From Oopsacas minuta (Eukaryota > Porifera > Hexactinellida > Lyssacinosida > Leucopsacidae): a stretch of 64,000 nt of DNA. The stretch covers positions 425,905 through 489,904 of the forward strand of contig JAKMXF010000244.1 in the NCBI GenBank assembly GCA_024704765.1, given 5' to 3'. The number at the start of each line of letters is the position of its first letter. The first letter of the stretch is position 1. A program made the position numbers and the translations under genes. Below are positions 12,223 to 23,208 of this stretch, piece by piece. Below the pieces are notes generated by a model. The model was given only the letters and a program-made list of their open reading frames with translations. It was not told the DNA's origin and did no database searches.

Positions 12223-13793
12223 AATATATAGTATTAGTTAATAGAATTCGTTGAAATCTAGGGAGAAGCTGAGTATTTGGAAGGGTAGAATCTAGAACTG
12301 TTCTATATTATTATAATGCTCTCAAAGTTGTGCCAATATAACTTGCATAATAGACATTTTATGGATTAAATTTCAGTTCTGATGTATTTAAATAGTTTAG
12401 CTTTTATGATTTGAACTTGTGCTATTTATACATCAATTGATGGTTATTTTCCAGTTGAATAATATGGAATCTAAAATGATACTGCTTCAAACATTGCAAA
12501 TGTAATTTTCTAATAAACCTAACTAGATTTAGAAATCCTATAAATAGACTCCCCCATCTTTAAAATGAAATACTTTAATTTACTTCACATGACAGCTGAT
12601 CAATTGAATAAATAAAGTAATATACTATTTCCTCTACAAAACAAGCTTAGAAGTACGATCCCAGGAAGCAAACGAAAAATATTCACTACAATGTTGTAAT
12701 TAAGAAACTTTGATAAATATGTAAATGAGGAATTCGAACTTTATACTAGAATCTCATATTCGACTAAATTTGTAAATTATTTTAATGTTACATGTTCAAA
12801 GTAGCATTAAACCTACTGAAAATATAGTACGAATAATATATTGAGATTCTAGGCAATAATCAAATTTTATCAATTTCATATTATGCTACATTAACAAACC
12901 ATTATACAAAAACATAGATTTCGTAAATAAGACGATAAGATAGAGATAGTTCATAAAAATATGCTAACAACGATAATTTTCGCACTTGTTAACATATAAA
13001 AATTATAATCTCAAGTATTCTATATATGCAGAGATTTATTTCACTTTATGCATTCTGGGCTATACACGCGTCGGTTTGCGTGTAATCATGTATTTTGAGT
13101 AGTATTCGATTGATTTAACCGAATATTATCAGTATTCGGTAGGCTCATCGAGAAATATCAGTCTGCAATTCATGAATACTGATATTTGGTTAGAGCGGTT
13201 TTAGACTTGAGATTTATGAAGTTTAGCGAAGTAACAAAGAAATTCTCAGTTGGATAGAAATTCCAGGGGAGGGAATAGGTCCCTAATGCCCAGCTGGATA
13301 AGGACATAGGACTCCGATAGATTTGTTATGGTCTGTATCAGGCCATGGTATTATGATAAAGCGCAATAGAGCTACTTGAAAATGTTTCCAAGAGTCATGA
13401 AAAACTCAAATGTTTAGTATACAAGTACATCACAAATCATTGCATAAATAACCTCGAACCTCTCTTTTCGGACAGTGCCGGAACTCAGAATTTGACCGGA
13501 TCTAAGAAATAATATCGACACTATGGGAGATCTAATTATAGCACATATACTGAATATCGAAATGTTTCGAAAAGGAGAATCTAGATGTTTCAACGGTGTT
13601 GATTACAAGAAACGTGTTAGATATCAAGTACTAGTAAAGGCAGCTCAATTATATGGAACATTTACTGAAAACGGCCAAATAAATTCAATCCCTTAGAAAA
13701 ATGATGCTAGGTTTGGGATGTTCCCGTATCTAGGAGGTCCGGATAAGAGAGGTTAGAGCGTACAGCAAAAGTATAATAGCCTAAATAACTTAC
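12223..13793. other. UBR4 intron with part of a MITE
   Basis: Intron sequence, strongly AT-rich. The stretch at about 13075-13213 (ACCGAATATT, CAGTATTCGGT, ATGAATACTGATAT) is a partial, older relative of the hAT-type MITE at 17399-17606. Nothing else was recognised. Confidence 0.5.
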
Positions 13794-14183
13794 CAACTTG
13801 AACAGGTAAGACCTTATCATTAATCTGTCCAATTTGATTTATCACATAGACGCAGCAATCCCGGATACCACAGAATGCAATAAAATTCTCACATAATGGG
13901 TTGTAACACATGGATATGATAGTAAACGGAGCAATCATGCTAGAAATTTTGGTAATAGCAATTTTCTTCTTATTGTTGTTGGTATCAGTTTTAAATATTG
14001 ATGAACGATTTATTGTAGAGAACCTCCCTTTATCCATTGAAACTAATAAATATTCAGCATCCATGAATCCAATACCGTTAACAGAACAAAGAGAGTTACG
14101 AATAACGGAAAAGGAAGTCAGAAGAGATTCGGTATTTCCACAACTATCTTCATTGAAAGTGAATTTAAGATTTTCAAAAGAGC
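13794..14183 (-). CDS. UBR4: UBR4 exon (beta-strand-rich region after UBR box)
   Basis: A 390-bp internal exon. The acceptor follows a pyrimidine-rich tract ending ...TTTTTATTAG at 14184, and the donor GTAAGT begins at 13793. It is entered with two bases (completing Gly after exon 28596-28882) and left with one. The product starts SFENLKFTFN, corresponding to vertebrate AFENVRMNYS. It continues with IAPFTIISMCYNPLCENFIA and FCGIRDCCVYVI, matching VPFTVLSLTGNPCKEDYLAV and CGLKDCHVLT. The match is continuous into exon 6612-6827, so no exon lies between. Strand-rich repeats suggest a propeller-like fold. Confidence 0.94.
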
Positions 14184-15179
14184 CTAATAAAAAGATAGAG
14201 AAAATATAAGTAGCGGGTATAGATACGCCATTGAATTCGGGATAACTTAGACAAATAACACAAATTGAATTATCAATCAGAGGCACAACTGGGCTCATGG
14301 GTCTGGTTTGTCAAGTAGTTTTCATGGTGTACAATTTCTAAAAGAGTCAAGATAATCAGATAATAAAAAAAATCTGTTAAATAATTCGAAAATGTCACAG
14401 AAGAAGCAAAAATTGCAATAGTACAAAGAAGCATTACATCATAACCACTAAAGGTAACATCATATAAGAAACACCAAACCAAGAGTGATTAAAATAATTC
14501 ATATTTTAGAAACTCCAAATAAGACAATGGAATGTATCACATACATTCAAATTCATTCTATGCAATAACCAGCGGATACAAAAAAAAGCAAAGAATACTT
14601 CTTGATATATCCCCTAATTCACTAATGCAAGACACTGATTTGTATTTTTGTCGAATAAAGAAGTAAAATTTAATTGTCCAACTGTCATTTGGTTTCCGGC
14701 CAGTATTCTAAGGAATTTTAAGGAAATGTGTCAAATTATTAGATTAGTAAACAAATTTAGCGAAATTGTTCACTCTAAATTGATTTATCTTAGATGCCAG
14801 GGATTGTAGAGTAATAAATAATGATTGTTGATAAAAATGTTGAAACATACAAAAAGTAATAAATTTCGCTAAATAAGTACTGAATATTGAGATAAATTGG
14901 CACATTTTTTGGACTAATAATATGTATTTCCACAATTATAGAGGGCATTCATTAGGTTCGAAGTGAAATTAAATCATTTCACATGTCTAAAGACAACTGA
15001 TATTGATACAAGGGTAACATGAGTACGAAACAAGCCCTTTTTCTAGTTGGGAATATTCGAGATTATGTCATAATAATATGAGAGAGCCTATCAAAATGTA
15101 TAACAAGGGTATGGACAGTTGGGTATATACTATAAGTCGCAGTACAATATGGCCAAAAGGTTACAGGTTGCATAGTTTT
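14184..15179. other. UBR4 intron, nothing recognised
   Basis: Start of the 14.4-kb intron upstream of exon 13794-14183. No gene, RNA or element was recognised. Confidence 0.5.
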
Positions 15180-15930
15180 AGATGATCATTGTCAGAAATA
15201 TGCCATCCATAGTCACCGAAATACCTCAGGAATGTGAGAAATTTATCATTGAATGGTATGTGTGAAAACCTATTTTTAAGATCATTAAGATATAATTCTG
15301 GAATCGAAATGGATATAAATATATTAAATAAAGCGTCGTCGAAGTTAAAATATTTCTAGAAGAAAGGACTTATTTCTTATCATATTACGCCATGTCAACC
15401 TGGAAAATATCTTGTGAACTAGTCTTTAGGTAGCAAAACATGTCAATAAAACATTGATTTGGGTCAACGTGTAAAATTATGATATCAGAAAACTGATAGA
15501 ATTGCTAATGTATATACTACGTCACTTTGAAGTCCCTGGTCCCGATTTAGATATATTGCAATATCCAAGAGTGGATACATAAACTAATGTGGGTGGACAA
15601 ATTTCAAAATCTGGTAATTTTGGTGTAAAAAATGGGCGAAATACCCTAAACCATCCCAAATTATTCAAAAGCAAGGGAATGTGACTCACCAGTACCCTGG
15701 ATTACGAACAGGGCCAGTGCATAGGGGCATAAAATGATATATGACCGGATAATCTGGGATGACAATTGCTATAACTGAAAAATGTTATAACTGCTCAATT
15801 GCTCATACGGCCTATGTTTGAAAATAGTTGAGCATTTCGAACCGAAATTACGACTAAAATTATATTCATGATATCAATTTGGTATAGTATGATAACATTA
15901 ACTTTCTCTGGAATAAGATAATCGGATATT
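15180..15930 (+). repeat. Dispersed repeat A, copy 2
   Basis: Direct-orientation relative of 8810-9370. It includes an extra stretch (about 15600-15780) not seen in copy 1, containing CAAATTTCAAAATC and GGACAGCC-free AT-rich sequence. It carries no reading frame of note. Together the two copies define a moderately old interspersed family of unknown class. Confidence 0.65.
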
Positions 15931-16479
15931 AGTTAAGCGATTTCCAACATTCAGGAAATTGTTTACAAATTGTAAAAGAGGTTGACAAAGGAAATCTATG
16001 CAACTTCAAGTGCATGTATGGTAACCAAATCAAATTATCAATATAGTGAAATAACACGATGACCCATGTCAAACACTGAAGAATTAGGTTCCAAATTCTT
16101 CCCGTATGCTATGTCATAATTCCGGTTTCGTTGCCAATTTAGTTTCAGTTACAATTAAGTAAAACAAAATATAATATGATGGCATTTTGAGGAGATAGGC
16201 AGATTCTAGATGCTCTAAACTATATTTCTGGAAAATATATTCTAATCGGACATTAGCTAACAAATTGTAAGATATTATACAAAAGGCAGAAAATTCAAAT
16301 TTTTGAATAACATGATATTCGACAAGATCTTTCAACTTCTTCAAGGAAGTGCTATAATATAGAATTGCTTTAAAGGGTTTGGGAGGAGGATAGCGGACGA
16401 GCATTTGGGAGTTTGAAGAAAGGGTAGGCATAACAAAAGCCATACTACACTCGATAAAAACGGAAGAACTAAAATGTTG

Positions 16480-16668
16480 AAGGCAATCCCATTGCTGAGA
16501 GAAGTCCTGGGATGTTACTACAAAACACGAAACCGCCTTCTTCACTGAAATAGCGAATAAGATCTTCGTCTCTGCGTCAGTAATAAGTTATCTTAGCTTC
16601 ACTGTGGAGAACATGGTGTTCACTGAGACGGGAAGCCAGGATCTCTGAAGCATCTTTTGACAAGAGGG
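16480..16668 (-). pseudogene. Fragment of the uncharacterised multicopy gene seen at 35.3-36.9 kb
   Basis: About 190 bp on the minus strand align closely with 35815-36005 on the plus strand. The frame gives SKDASEILASRLSEHHVLHS, then the continuation IRYFSEEGGFVFCSNIPGLL. Only this internal piece is present. It contains a stop (TGA after ITYY) and ends abruptly next to a mariner relic. The similarity to the larger copy is much higher than elsewhere in the neighbourhood, so this is a recent fragment of the same family. Confidence 0.8.
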
Positions 16669-16734
16669 TCCCGAAATGTTCAAAACGGAAGAGAGGTAAA
16701 ATTAGCAAGAAATTATTGTCGTTGTACAAGTAAA

Positions 16735-17120
16735 ACCTTTTGATCGTCTCGTAACAGGTGATGAGTATTGGTTTCATAATTATGAGCCAGATGGTCAATC
16801 GTAACAATGGAAAAGGCGCGATGAACCAGTACCCATTGAAGGTGAAGGTAGCAACATCTGCTGGCAACAGAATGACAACGGTATTCAGAGATATGAGGAA
16901 ATTCGACTTCTTGAGGATAACCAGAAAGGTCCAGCACCAAAGGCTATTACTACATGGAATAATTGAAAGAAATGTGTAAAGCAATAAAACTTGGGAGTCA
17001 AGGGAAGTTGACAAGTGACGTACTACTACAACATGACAACACAAATCTTATGTAAGCTCCAAAAGAATTAATCCAGTTCACGACTTGGGTTTGGAATACT
17101 CCCTCACCACCATAGTCATC
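16735..17120 (+). pseudogene. Mariner transposase relic (DD34D type)
   Basis: Heavily degraded coding remnant read left to right in shifting frames: VTGDEYWFHNYEPDGQS (first catalytic Asp block, normally TGDETW), QWKRRDEP, KVKVATSAGNRMTTVFRD, then LLQHDNT (second Asp block, normally HDNA) and a worn WNTPSPP (normally HPPYSPDL). The N-terminal domain and terminal repeats were not found. It borders the fragment at 16480-16668. Confidence 0.7.
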
Positions 17121-17222
17121 GAGATATTTGAATATCCTTCAAACTGGCGGGATACCCATTAACTGAACAAAGATTATCTCGAATAAATATTCACTTCCCT
17201 TCGTTGTACTTTGAGTACTTAC

Positions 17223-17340
17223 CAGGGTTGGGTTCAAGTACTTTTGAAAGTCTACAAGTACAAGTACTCTTCAGGTTTAAGTACTAAGTAGAAGTACAAG
17301 CACAATGGAAAATGTCGAAAGTAAATGAGTACAAATACAA
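17223..17340. repeat. hAT-like terminus rich in GTACTT words
   Basis: Begins CAGGGTTGGGTTCAAGTACT and continues with many AAGTAC/GTACTT words, the style of some hAT non-autonomous elements. A similar AAGTACAAGTATT stretch at about 18200-18255 could be the other end, with the MITE at 17399-17606 nested inside. No target duplication was identified. Confidence 0.4.
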
Positions 17341-17398
17341 CAGTTTCCTAGCTCTTATGATAAGTCAATAGTAGACATTGCACAATGTTTAAATAATA

Positions 17399-17606
17399 CA
17401 GGGTTGCAACCGAATAGTTCTATACTCGGTGCAACCGAATAACATTTGGGGAATAGTTCAATATTTGGTTACCAAGCGCAAATCAGTATTCGCTATCCGG
17501 TTAGTCCAAGCAGAATATTACTGGTTGATGTAGCCGAATATTTTCAGTATTCGGTTAAGAAACTATTCATGAATACTGATATTCTGTTCGATCGGTTTCA
17601 ACCTTG
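17399..17606. mobile_element. hAT-type MITE with CCGAATA motifs
   Basis: A 208-bp element. The left end is CAGGGTTGCAACCGA; the right end read inward is CAAGGTTGAAACCGA. Flanking octamers AAATAATA (left) and AAATAAAA (right) match at 7 of 8 positions, fitting an 8-bp hAT duplication. The inside is filled with CCGAATA/TATTCGG words in both orientations. A partial relative lies at about 13075-13213. Confidence 0.72.
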
Positions 17607-18392
17607 AAATAAAATCATTCAGTCTATGTATTTGTAAGTTGAATACACACTAACACAAACCCTAATATACTGAGTATTAATTGACACTACTTTATTTAAG
17701 ATGGGATGTGAGGAACATCAACATCTCAAATCCTTCCTAAGAGAGACCAATAAGCAAAATATTTTCCAAAGGTTCAAAAAGTCCAGCGAGTAGGTAGCTA
17801 GACAGTAACCTTTTCTCTCCTTCGAGTATTCCTACGGTAATAGTTGATTTGTTAACAAATGATAGAGCTCCCCTTAATTCGTAATTTGATATTCTCCAAA
17901 ACAGATTTATATTCTTGTACTAATTGTTCAACTTCAGGATATATTCACGAATTATGAGTAAGTTCAACTCAGAATATTAATGTAATATATTAAAGTTCTA
18001 CCCACATCAAGGTACTAAAAATACGAGAATAAACCCTACACCTGGAGGAGCAGAAACTTCTGAGCTAATATTTTATAGCAAGGCATCTAAACGATTTTTC
18101 GGTTCTTTTAAGAGAAGATTTGCCAGAGTTATAATTAACATTGTAGTGGGCATGATTACAATCACACCCTATCGAAAACTGCAAAGGAAAGTGATATAAA
18201 AGCATTATAATTTAAAAGTACTGCTAAAATCTAAGTACAAGTATTTGCCTAAACTAGAGAGAGATTTATGGGAATGTACAACAATAGCCAACTAACATAT
18301 AGGGCCCCAAGGAAATTGCGGGTCATGGAATAAGAATGAGGCCACATATTGAAGAATTGTATAAAAATTTCCATATATTGTCCCAATATCAA

Positions 18393-18494
18393 CAGTGGAA
18401 GCCGCTTAATCGGACTCGGATAATTGGGACATCGAATCGGTTAATGAGGACGATACATTGACTCCGAGCTGTCCCTATTAAGTGGCATCCACTG
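18393..18494. mobile_element. Short pogo-like MITE
   Basis: About 102 bp with inverted ends CAGTGGAAGCCGCTTAATCG and, read inward from the right, CAGTGGATGCCACTTAATAG. The interior (GGATAATTGGGACATCGAAT) recurs in the 600-bp element at 38461-39060, which has the same ends. The end sequence resembles pogo/Tigger elements. A clean TA duplication was not seen. Confidence 0.6.
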
Positions 18495-18539
18495 CACTAT
18501 TAAATTTCAATTGATGTTGTTTGTTTGTTTGTTTGTCAG

Positions 18540-18690
18540 TTCGCTCATTGTAAAGTAAAGTAAATAGAATTCAATTAAACTTGACTCAATATACCAGATA
18601 GTCGAAATCCGATTTTCACACTTTTGAATTAATCATATGTAATTTTGTTTGTTGTTTTATGAATATATAGTAAATAAATTAGCCAAAATC
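18540..18690. repeat. Dispersed repeat E, copy 1
   Basis: Related to 50555-50690. Both carry AAGTAAATAGAATTCAAT, then AAACTTGACT, AATCCGATTT and CACACTTTTG in the same order. Non-coding and of unknown class. Confidence 0.65.
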
Positions 18691-19228
18691 CAAAAGAGAC
18701 ATAGCGGCTTGCTCTAAACGGCTACACAGGGGTAACACAGTACGCTGAAGGCGAATATCGAGTTATCATTACAAAATATGAATTTATCACCAATGGTATC
18801 TAAATTTATTGCTTCTTCTATACTTTGCTCAATTATAGGGACCAAGTGCCAAGCTCTATGCGTGTTCGCAAGCTGTGCAGTGGGAGCAACCGAAGCGCGC
18901 TAGTGTATTGTATATTTGTAGAACAACATATAATCAATGATTACATGCTAAATACTTTCGGGAATGTTTCAAATATACATCAATAAAGCATTTAATGTCA
19001 AAATAAAATTTCCTTTCAAGGCTTGTTAAAGTCAAACAATGGATTTCAAAACTACCGAAACAGTCAACCTGTATTCAAATAATATCGACTCTGTATCAGT
19101 TAGGCAAGTGTGGTAATATTGATATCACGAAAACAATGAGTTCTATTGGTAAAAATACATTAATTTGTTGAATACGAAGTCATGTATGGAGATTTCATAA
19201 ATCATACTGGCATACAGGATACCCTCGA

Positions 19229-19499
19229 CAGGGTTATATCTAGGATGTTAAATTGGGGGGAAGCTTTGAAATCCTTAGTACCCAATTTTCAAAATATTAT
19301 AATCTTGAAACAAATACCAAACATTTAATTTAATCCCTAAAAATGAAGATTTCCCACATGTTATTTATTTACACTTCAGATAGTGTTTTCACAATGAATT
19401 GTTATTCTAATAATTTATCCATTGAATAATATATTGCGATAATAGTATATTTTATGAGACTTTTGGGGGGGAAGCTTCCCCCCAGTAGATAGAACCCTG
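19229..19499. mobile_element. Small inverted-repeat element with CAGGGTT ends
   Basis: A 271-bp non-coding element. The left end is CAGGGTTATATCTA; the right end read inward is CAGGGTTCTATCTA. GGGGGGAAGCTT occurs just inside each end. On the right this forms the perfect palindrome GGGGGGAAGCTTCCCCCC (about 19466-19483). The flanks share CTCGA directly on both sides, suggesting a 5-bp target duplication. Confidence 0.6.
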
Positions 19500-20251
19500 C
19501 TCGAATATCTGAGCATCTTCATTGTTTTCGGATTACTTAAATAGTATATTTTGATGCATGAAATTCACTGCGGGATGATATATGATAATTTCGATTTTGT
19601 AATTTAGTATATATTACTGCATATTCAAGGTCTAATACTACAACAGCTTCCAAAAAGTAGTACTAGAGTATGCAGAAGCTTCAAAATTTGTACAAATTTC
19701 ACAAACTAAACATACTTCATGCTGTTCGGATAGCCGAGGAGTCGGATAATAGAGGGTCTATTGTACCTGAAAAGTTTGTGGTTTGTCAAATTACGCGGTG
19801 TTCACACCTTTGTCAAAATCCACATATGGATGTCTATTAGCAGCGACAATATTAAATTGCACATTTGCCAGAAGAAATATACTATTGAGATTTAATACCA
19901 TTGAAATTATTATTCAATCGTAAATATATGTATTAATCAACTTATCAGAGAGTTTTTAACTCTATAAATATTGAACTAGTAGGAGCATTTATCCACATAT
20001 TTGCTAAGTATGTAATCAGATTAAGTCATCTCAATTTGGAAATAGTTTGTAGTGTTAGGTTATGTGTATCCTCAAGGCTATTTCATGCAAAATATCAAAA
20101 TTTGTTCTGAAATTTGAAATTTTCAGAGTTATGGTTGCGACATTTCTGGAACATTTACAAAAGTTGGATTATCTTCCGTGTCTCACACCTGTACGGATTA
20201 GCGAAGATTCGGATTAAGGATGCTCGGATTAGTGAGGGCGTACTGTATGAC

Positions 20252-20305
20252 ATACCGTATTTCCCCGAATAAGCGCCCCAGCACTTATTCGGGGAAATAC
20301 CGTAT
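20252..20305. repeat. Near-perfect 50-bp hairpin
   Basis: Arms of about 21 bp (ACCGTATTTCCCCGAATAAG and its complement, with one or two mismatches) are separated by a short GCGCCCCAGCA loop. It is GC-richer than its surroundings and is probably a tiny fold-back element or the fused ends of one. Confidence 0.7.
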
Positions 20306-20642
20306 ATGAGAATTACCAGGATACGTCATACTGGTCAGAGATATCATATCAAAGTGAATTATAGGGTATGAGAAATCGGTTAAACTCTGGAAGGTGCATT
20401 AATTACAAAACGAAATTTGATATTTTTTTGCATGAAAATTGGCTTAGATCCCATTGAATACATTTGCAATCAGTAAATGTAATTATTGACTCTTGATTGA
20501 ATATAAAACTAAATAAATAGTCAATTGATTGGATCATTTTGTCCACAAAATTGCCAAGTAACCTAGCAGAAGAAGTTAATTCGACTTGGAAATAGTTTGT
20601 AGAAAAAGTTTACGTATAATGTTATATAGCAATGACCCGGGG

Positions 20643-20667
20643 CCTAAGTTCGGCCGCCGAACTTAGG
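20643..20667. repeat. Perfect short inverted repeat
   Basis: CCTAAGTTCGG, then CCG, then CCGAACTTAGG: 11-bp perfect arms. It lies in a small GC-rich island inside AT-rich intron. No function is evident. Confidence 0.65.
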
Positions 20668-21489
20668 GCAAGGCGAACTAGTCATGTATCTTGGTCTCCG
20701 CATTTCACTGTATATTGAATTTGTATTGAGTCGGTTACTCTAGATCAATGAAATACTTAGATTATTCATCACTCATTTGTAAATTCCAAAAAGTCGCGAA
20801 AGAGTAGCTTATACAGGCAGCCCTCTCCATTCATGAGTTTATAGTTCGCGATTTCGGCTATTCACAGATGAAATATTGTCTCTAGTTTTGTTTCTCGAGA
20901 GTCATTCCCTCGGAAATTCGCAGTTTTCCCTATAATCATCAGCTATTTGATAGAAAATTTCATGGTATGAAATAAATATTTTCTCTATTTTACTATTACC
21001 GTAATATGGATTAATTTGTATTTCCACTATTGCATTCTTCATATCATGGTGGGTTACATTAATATATTGCATATTTCATCTGTTGAGGGCCCCGAAAACT
21101 GTAAGGCCGGCCCTGTAGATGATATATTAATTCAAGAAAATATAAATTTATTATTGGCTCTATGAATTACCATCCCTATATGGATAATGACAAGGTAGGG
21201 TTCTCTCCATGGTGTTTCGGAGTTTCGGGCCGATACGACTTACGTTTGAAGGCATATCAGGGATAGGGATATCGGCTGCGAAAATTCTGGATAAGCATAC
21301 TAATGTTTGTACATTGTCCATTACAATTTGGAATGTCAAATTTAAGCTTCCAAATATGGAAAGGCAAAGAAAATATAATAAGCGGATGACTGCTTTGAAA
21401 AGGACATCTATCTTCTAAGCAGCATTTATAAGAACTCAATCTATGATAGTAAAAGGCATTATTTTATGTCCGTGTATATATACATAAAT

Positions 21490-22086
21490 AGTATATATGG
21501 CCTATTCCATTTGTAATCAACCAGTGGTCATACACTTATTCCTCAGATCTCCACAAGATTTTACAAAAGAATATATAAGTATATTTAGGAAGGAAACCAT
21601 AATATATTTGCTCAATTCTCTAGTTTTTGAGAATAGACAATTGAGATTGTGCATATTTTTTGGAATCGGACACATTTATCTATAGGCACCTAGTATAATT
21701 AGTAAATCAGGCCTAAAACCTATTTCATATTTTTTGTGTCAGATATTCCTTCTAATATTTGGAAATACAGATCTTATGACATTTTCCAGGATCGAAAACT
21801 AACTTCCAAAATGGTTCTCACAAAACAATCGTACATTTTCTAATAACATAATATATATCCTCTGTTATACAAAATCCCCATCTTAGTTTACATTTTCATG
21901 TGTAAACTAAGATTTGAAAATTTCGAATATATTTTATTACAGGCCATGTTCTTTAGAATATTTTATATTTGTCTTTCCAGGTAAGATCAAATTGAATCAA
22001 TTGTCAAAGTTTAGATTAGACTTCTTTAAATCGATATGTGGCTGTGGTCACTTGAACACCCCCATCACAATTTTTCAAATATTCTT
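21490..22086 (+). repeat. Long palindromic repeat 1, left arm
   Basis: About 600 bp that align, inverted, with 22338-22731 and, beyond the Harbinger insertion, 25541-25760. Matching landmarks from outside inward are GTCATACACTTAT, AAGGAAACCATAATATA, the site CAGGCCTAAAACCTATT, ATATATATCCTCTGT, TTTACATTTTCAT, AAATCGATATGTGGCTG and CCCCCATCACAATTTTT. The loop of about 250 bp (22087-22337) has no recognised content. Non-coding. Confidence 0.82.
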
Positions 22087-22337
22087 TTCAATTTATAATC
22101 CTTAGCAGTAATTATAATAGTAGCATATGTGCATATAAATATCTAAATATATGTATATACATATATATATTATGGAATATCTTGTCGTATTAACGAGTTT
22201 CCACTGTATGTAGATATCTTACATATTAAAACTCATTGATATTTTGTTCTGTTTGTCGGAGATTATTGAGCACCTGTTAGCAGCCACAGGCTTGACATTT
22301 GGCAGAGGGGATAAAGAATGTTGTTTCTAGGAATTCT

Positions 22338-22731
22338 TTGAATATTTAAAAATTGTGATGGGGGTGGGGTGTTCAATTGACCAGCAGCCACATATCGATT
22401 TCAGTAAGTCTCTACTTTGACAGTCGAATAAATTTGATCCTAGCTAGAAACGACAAAATTAAAAGATTAAAACAGAACATAGACTGAAATAAAAAAATAT
22501 TCAAAATTTCAGCAAAATATTTAGTTCCATATATTCATATGAAAATGTAACTAAAACGGGGATATTAATATACAGAGGATATATATATAGTGGTAAAAGA
22601 AATTGTAGGATCGTTGTGTAAAAACCAATCTGGACGGTGAGTTTTGGATGCTAGAAAAATGACATAAGATATTCTGGATTTCCAAATATTGGAAATATCT
22701 CACACAAATTACGCAAATAATAGGTTTTAGA
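22338..22731 (-). repeat. Long palindromic repeat 1, right arm (inner part)
   Basis: Inverted counterpart of the inner two thirds of the left arm. It is interrupted at 22732 by Harbinger copy 2; the outer remainder continues at 25541. The uninterrupted left arm shows what the target looked like before insertion (GGTTTTAGGCCTGATT on the minus strand of the left arm). Confidence 0.82.
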
Positions 22732-22734
22732 CCC

Positions 22735-22872
22735 GCCGCCGTATTCACTAAGCATACTTAGTACTTAAGTACTAAGTATGTACTTAGTTAAGTACGTACT
22801 TAAGTCGTATTCACTAAGAGTTAAGTACGTACTTAAGTATGTACTTAACTAAGTACATACTTAAGTATCACT
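22735..22872. repeat. Harbinger copy 2, left terminal repeat
   Basis: About 138 bp containing two direct copies of CGTATTCACTAAG (near 22739 and 22806), with nested palindromes of TACTTAAGTA and GTACTTAGTTAAGTAC type. It is repeated inverted at about 25405-25537. Confidence 0.85.
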
Positions 22873-23208
22873 TATATTCATGAATTTGTGACTTTCTGAT
22901 GGATTGCTTTACAGAATTACTTTCAATCATTCAGGAATATATTTTCAAAACTTTTCATGATTTATGCATGATCTCAAGATAATATTGCGGTTTACGTTCA
23001 TGAAATACTTCACAAATAATGTTACAAGGAATTCCTCGAACGCTTATGATATAACATATCTGTTACTAAGGAATGCATTACTTTGTACGTAATGTTAAAT
23101 AATATCATTCTGAATTATACATTCCAAGTTACACTAATGAATGTTTTGCTAAATACAATTTATAATCAAATATAATATATAAATACTCAAGTATTTTAAT
23201 ATAAACAA

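Larger units (their letters stand above)
17607..21489. other. UBR4 intron rich in small MITEs and palindromes
   Basis: Contains the pogo-like MITE at 18393-18494, a (TTTG)n tract at 18518-18535, repeat E at 18540-18690, the element at 19229-19499, and short palindromes at 20252-20305 and 20643-20667. Two sequence ends rich in CGGATTAG/CGGATAAT words (about 19735-19768 and 20190-20250) look like single ends of pogo/Tigger-type elements without identified partners. No gene was recognised. Confidence 0.5.

Noticed and set aside
13910-14209. Plus-strand frame of 99 codons
   Set aside because: It is the antisense shadow of the UBR4 exon at 13794-14183.
19735-20250. One pogo/Tigger element bounded by the CGGATAAT- and CGGATTAG-rich ends
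   Set aside because: Both ends read in the same orientation, so they cannot be the two inverted ends of one element.
22140-22172. AT-rich alternating tract as a regulatory or replication signal
   Set aside because: Ordinary AT dinucleotide-type microsatellite in an AT-rich intron.
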